This document shows, one piece after another, positions 61,190 to 64,000 of a stretch of 64,000 bases of DNA (positions within the stretch are counted from its first letter, which is position 1; the number at the start of each line of letters is the position of its first letter). The position numbers and the translations under genes are program-made. Below the pieces are notes generated by a model, which was not told the DNA's origin, ran no database searches, and worked only from the letters and a program-made list of their open reading frames with translations. The DNA comes from Roseisalinus antarcticus (GTDB lineage: Bacteria; Pseudomonadota; Alphaproteobacteria; Rhodobacterales; Rhodobacteraceae), in NCBI RefSeq assembly GCF_900172355.1, contig NZ_FWFZ01000015.1:32710-96709 (forward strand), written 5' to 3'.

Positions 61190-62452
61190 CTATCCGGCGG
61201 ACCCGGCGAGAAACGGCAAGGTCTGGCTGCCGTCGGCCGGATCCACATCGGGCTCGGACGTGTCGTCAGATGTGGACCAGATCCGGCGTGCAAACGGCAC
61301 GATGGCGGCGCCGACCGCCCTTGCCTGATCGCCCACCTCGCCCGTGTGAAGCTCTGGCACAACGAGGTATCGATCAGGGTGCTCCCGCATCAGGGCGCGG
61401 ATTTCAGCCACGACAGCGGCAAGCAAATTCGTTGGCAAGGCGCCGTCGATGATCACAGCTTCAACGTCGATGATGCTGGCGATCCCCACGATTGACTGCA
61501 TGATGGCGTCAGACGCATCATGTTGCCATTCGTCAATGAGATAGCGAAACTTTTCGTCAAGACCCGCGAGATCGCTGACCCGGGTGACTGGCGCACCTCC
61601 GGACTGCATGTGTCGGATCAGCCCGTAGACCGATGCCCGGCGGACAAGACTTTCAAATCCGTCCGGATTTTTTTCGACGGATGAAAGCCTGGAGGGGGTA
61701 ACCGGAAACGGACCATAGTTCGCAGCCAATCCCTGTGGCCCGGGCAGCAGATCTCCATCCAGAATGAGACCCCCACCGATAAATGTTCCAATAAAGACGT
61801 AGAAGAAATTTTCGACTGACTTGCCAAGACCGATCTCGTTCTCGGCCAAGGCAGCAGCGTTGGCGTCGTTGGCCTCGAACACCGGAAAGTCATGCCAATC
61901 CTCGAACAGTCCACGGGGATCAAACTTTGTCCATTCTTTCGCAATCCATGCTGGATAGCCCAATTCCTCACCACGGAAACCAAAGTACTTCGGACTGCAG
62001 ATGCCGATACCGATAACTCGATCTTGACGCACCTCGGCGAATTCGGAAATCCAGGTTGAAATGCGCTCCCGGATATATTCCATGATCACATTTACTCGTG
62101 GAATATCATAGGGAATCGTCTCGGACCGGACCACATTGCAGTTCAAGTCAAGCATCACGGCCTGAACGGACCGTCGGCCAATGTTGATGCCAAAACTGAA
62201 GGCCGCGTCGGGTGCGATACCGTAAAGATTCGACGGGCTGCCTATGGCGCCCCTCCGTTTTGCCTTGACTTCGAGATACCCCGCCTGAACCAGCTCTCGC
62301 ACGATTGCACTGCTCGCCGGATGCGACAGGCCCAATGTGCGGGCAATATCGGCGCGGGACAGAGCGGTGCCGCGCCGGCAAAGATTGAGGATATTGCGCG
62401 CGTTGGAGATCCGCGTGCGCTTTGGGTTTTGCCCCTTGGTTCTTTTCCTCAA
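61190..62452 (-). CDS. ROK-family transcriptional repressor
   Basis: A 420-residue ROK protein. The N-terminal winged HTH is ISNARNILNLCRRGTALSRADIARTLGLSHPASSAIVRELVQAGYLE, followed by the ROK fold (FSFGINIGRRSVQAVMLDLN, FEANDANAAALAENEIGLG, FFYVFIGTFIGGGLILDG). The typical cysteine-rich zinc loop (CxCGxxGC) is absent. The start is TTG 62452, with GAAGGCGGAC upstream. The gene converges with the Frc-type importer and stands before panB-like 2. It probably represses the sugar operon and releases with the sugar or its phosphate. Confidence 0.88.
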   Translation of the reverse strand: MRKRTKGQNPKRTRISNARNILNLCRRGTALSRADIARTLGLSHPASSAIVRELVQAGYLEVKAKRRGAIGSPSNLYGIAPDAAFSFGINIGRRSVQAVMLDLNCNVVRSETIPYDIPRVNVIMEYIRERISTWISEFAEVRQDRVIGIGICSPKYFGFRGEELGYPAWIAKEWTKFDPRGLFEDWHDFPVFEANDANAAALAENEIGLGKSVENFFYVFIGTFIGGGLILDGDLLPGPQGLAANYGPFPVTPSRLSSVEKNPDGFESLVRRASVYGLIRHMQSGGAPVTRVSDLAGLDEKFRYLIDEWQHDASDAIMQSIVGIASIIDVEAVIIDGALPTNLLAAVVAEIRALMREHPDRYLVVPELHTGEVGDQARAVGAAIVPFARRIWSTSDDTSEPDVDPADGSQTLPFLAGSAG

Positions 62453-62569
62453 GTCCGCCTTCCCACGACCTCCGCCTTTCGGCCGATGATCGTCTTCAAC
62501 TCCTGCAAAGCGTGAACACCGGGCGGCTACAAGCGAGAATTGCCGGTGGGCCCGGTTGAGGGACTCTGC

Positions 62570-63391
62570 TCAATCCAAAGCCGCTGCGACAAACGCGTCA
62601 AAGGCTTCGTCCTCAATAGGTACCGTATGTTCGAGCGCAGGGTAACCTTTGTTGTCAACGTCTTCGCGAAACGCCCGGAATGCGGCGATACGCGCCTGCT
62701 GTATCCTGTCAAGCTCCGGTCCCAGGTCGCCATATGACTTTGCGTGGCGCGGCTTTCGGTTCACGCCATACCCGCAGACATCTTCGGTGAACAGATACTG
62801 GGCATCGGCATACGGTCCGGCCCCCATTCCGAACAGCATCAGCGACGTGTGCTCTGACAGGAATTTGGCTATTCGGTCCGGAACCACTTCAAGTTCAGCG
62901 CCGAAAATGCCGATCTCCTCCATCCGTTTCGCATGAGCCCAAAGGGTCAACGCTTCTTCAGTCGTCTTGCCAACCGCCCGCCACCCGGTCCAGGTTATGT
63001 AGGACGGAACAAGTCCGATATGTCCAACCACCGCCAGGTGATTGTCGCAAAGCGCTTTCTGGATGTCGTATGAGGCGACGCAATAGAAGCAATCAGCCCC
63101 AATCGCAGCCAGGTCGAAAGCCTCGCGCAGATAATCTTCTGCCGTCACCAATCTCTTGCCCGGGTCGCCCAGAGGCCCCAACGGCAGCCCGACCTGCACG
63201 AAACAGCACCCGGCCGCCTCCCGCATTTCAGGCGTCCACCGGCGGCCCTCGATCGACAATATGTGGATCCCGGCCGCCTCCGCCGCCGCCGCTTCCTCTG
63301 GTGTGGCAACATAAAGCATGGACAGTTGCTGTCCTTGCGCCTTCATCGCCCTGATGTCCTCGACATGAGGGCGGTCGTGGAAAAGGTCCAT
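62570..63391 (-). CDS. PanB-like ketopantoate hydroxymethyltransferase-family enzyme (copy 2)
   Basis: A 273-residue TIM-barrel relative of the enzyme at 22.7-23.5 kb. VVGHIGLVPSYITWTGWRAVGKTTEEALTLW and GMGAGPYADAQYLFTEDVCGYG match the PanB GHxGL and GAGxxCDGQ regions, though ADAQ replaces CDAQ. AELEVVPDRIAKFLSEHTS has the catalytic Glu. AGGAG lies before ATG 63391. It is 117 nt upstream of the ROK gene in the same direction. Context with a sugar importer and MocD/E oxygenase again suggests catabolism, not pantothenate synthesis. Confidence 0.8.
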   Translation of the reverse strand: MDLFHDRPHVEDIRAMKAQGQQLSMLYVATPEEAAAAEAAGIHILSIEGRRWTPEMREAAGCCFVQVGLPLGPLGDPGKRLVTAEDYLREAFDLAAIGADCFYCVASYDIQKALCDNHLAVVGHIGLVPSYITWTGWRAVGKTTEEALTLWAHAKRMEEIGIFGAELEVVPDRIAKFLSEHTSLMLFGMGAGPYADAQYLFTEDVCGYGVNRKPRHAKSYGDLGPELDRIQQARIAAFRAFREDVDNKGYPALEHTVPIEDEAFDAFVAAALD

Positions 63392-63819
63392 CGCTTTCTC
63401 CTAAGCGCATGCTGTGCCGATCCAGGCCCCGATTGAGCGTGCGCGACGTATGGCGGCCCGACAGGTGCGGGGCAAGCCTGGCCAAATTGCACCATTATCC
63501 CGCTCCTTGTCCATGAAAGTGATGCCCGTAGCAGGACCTGCGACGGAAATCGGCGAACGCGAAAAGCGAAGCATGAGCGCCTGTCGCTCATCCGGATCGT
63601 CGAGAAGCTGCGATCCCAGGGCAACACCCGCGGTCATGATGCTGTCCGGCGACAAGCGGCCTTGCGGAACTGGGCAGAGCGAGAGGCGTCTGCGGCGCCC
63701 TGCGGCCCACTGACCGTTGATCCAGGCTGTCAATCAGCATCTGATCGTGGTGCCCCCTCATCGGCGTCCGGTATTGATCCCTCCGGAGCTGAGCTGGTCC
63801 GGCGCTGCGCAGTCCTCGT
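63392..63819. other. Gap between PanB-like gene and istB remnant
   Basis: About 430 nt. A minus-strand open frame (63401-63733) includes [20 protein letters not shown] and VAGPATGITFMDKERD, which looks protein-like, but I recognise no family and no ribosome site. Otherwise nothing is seen. Confidence 0.35.
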
Positions 63820-63962
63820 GTGACGCAGCGATGCGTCGGGCGGTCGAGGAGCGCAGCGGTCATCTTCGCGTCGCCGAAGACGGTCGGCCATTCGCCAAAG
63901 GCGGGATTGGTCGTGGCGATGATCGAGCTCCGCTCGTGGGGCTTGCCGATGAGGTGGCGTGA
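63820..63962 (-). mobile_element. istB: IS21-type istB (transposition helper ATPase) remnant
   Basis: The minus strand encodes [20 protein letters not shown], then [24 protein letters not shown]. This is the late part of the IstB AAA+ helper of IS21 elements (usually ERxSxxxTTNxxFGEWxxVFGDxxMTxALLDRLTHH). The terminal motif is intact up to THRC and then decays, because the expected DIVETGxxSxRF does not follow. The upstream part leaves the window or is missing. It suggests a former IS21 insertion at the right edge. Confidence 0.6.
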
Positions 63963-63972
63963 CGCGGGTTCA

Positions 63973-63997
63973 GGAAACGGTCCACTGGGCCGTTTCC
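63973..63997. repeat. Hairpin at the right edge next to istB remnant
   Basis: GGAAACGG (63973-63980) and its complement CCGTTTCC (63990-63997) flank a 9-nt loop. It lies just outside the istB remnant, and its role is unknown. Confidence 0.45.
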
Positions 63998-64000
63998 CCG

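Noticed and set aside
63401..63733. Minus-strand open frame with protein-like stretches
   Set aside because: No recognisable family, no ribosome site and no operon context, so it was not called as a gene.

Overview
The window is GC-rich throughout. Its gene content (Dpp-, Mal-, Frc- and Tau-type ABC importers, a TRAP importer, GlxA-, ROK- and LacI-type regulators, L2HGDH-like and MocE/MocD-like oxidoreductases) suggests an alphaproteobacterium, most likely a Rhodobacteraceae (roseobacter-type) member. This is inferred from family composition, not from a marker gene: there are no rRNA, tRNA, ribosomal or other core genes. It looks like an accessory catabolic region, in which most genes import a compound, oxidise or isomerise it, or sense it.

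Layout. 1-7.1 kb: the end of an M20 amidohydrolase, a GntR regulator, a complete Dpp/Opp-type importer and an alpha/beta hydrolase in one tight operon, closed by a strong terminator. 7.3-15.9 kb: single metabolic genes (L2HGDH-like oxidoreductase, a 43-residue basic protein, DapA-like aldolase, class III CoA-transferase, fatty acid desaturase, two SDR-type proteins, aldehyde dehydrogenase). 15.9-20.3 kb: a decaying patch (GlxA/AraC regulator, ArsR and DUF4386 remnants) around an intact SRPBCC gene, then a membrane-fused spermidine-synthase-like protein. 20.9-32.4 kb: a sugar or polyol locus on the minus strand (binding protein, MalF, MalG, ATPase, TIM-barrel isomerase, three Gfo/Idh/MocA dehydrogenases, an SDR, a PanB-like enzyme) with a divergent LacI regulator. 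At least six of its genes carry independent disabling lesions. 32.5-38.6 kb: nitronate monooxygenase, epimerase plus DUF4386 protein with a divergent, amber-interrupted LysR, a quinone-oxidoreductase-like MDR and a broken methyltransferase. 38.6-42.0 kb: a protein with six H-type-lectin-like modules, its damaged upstream neighbour and a sulfotransferase. 42.3-46.7 kb: a TRAP importer whose large permease lacks over 100 residues and whose binding protein is frameshifted, then an alpha/beta hydrolase with a divergent XRE regulator. 47.1-47.9 kb: an intact ArsR-SRPBCC pair with a predicted leaderless promoter. 48.0-56.2 kb: a Tau/Ssu-type ABC importer operon with an SDR, a broken epimerase and an Asp/Glu/hydantoin racemase, divergent from an unusual regulator that fuses a HipB-like helix-turn-helix to a LivJ/UrtA-type ligand domain. 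56.4-63.4 kb: a MocE-like Rieske ferredoxin with a MocD-like membrane oxygenase, an Frc-type sugar importer, a ROK repressor and a second PanB-like enzyme. The right edge holds an IS21 istB remnant.

Three themes stand out. First, about fifteen genes between 15.9 and 49.5 kb are disrupted, by nonsense codons, small indels, tandem duplications of 13 and 22 bp, and larger in-frame deletions, while both flanks look intact. Second, two PanB-like enzymes sit in sugar-catabolic loci rather than near pantothenate genes. Third, the HTH-LivJ fusion next to a solute importer and a MocE/MocD pair is the best candidate for an undescribed sensing and catabolic system.
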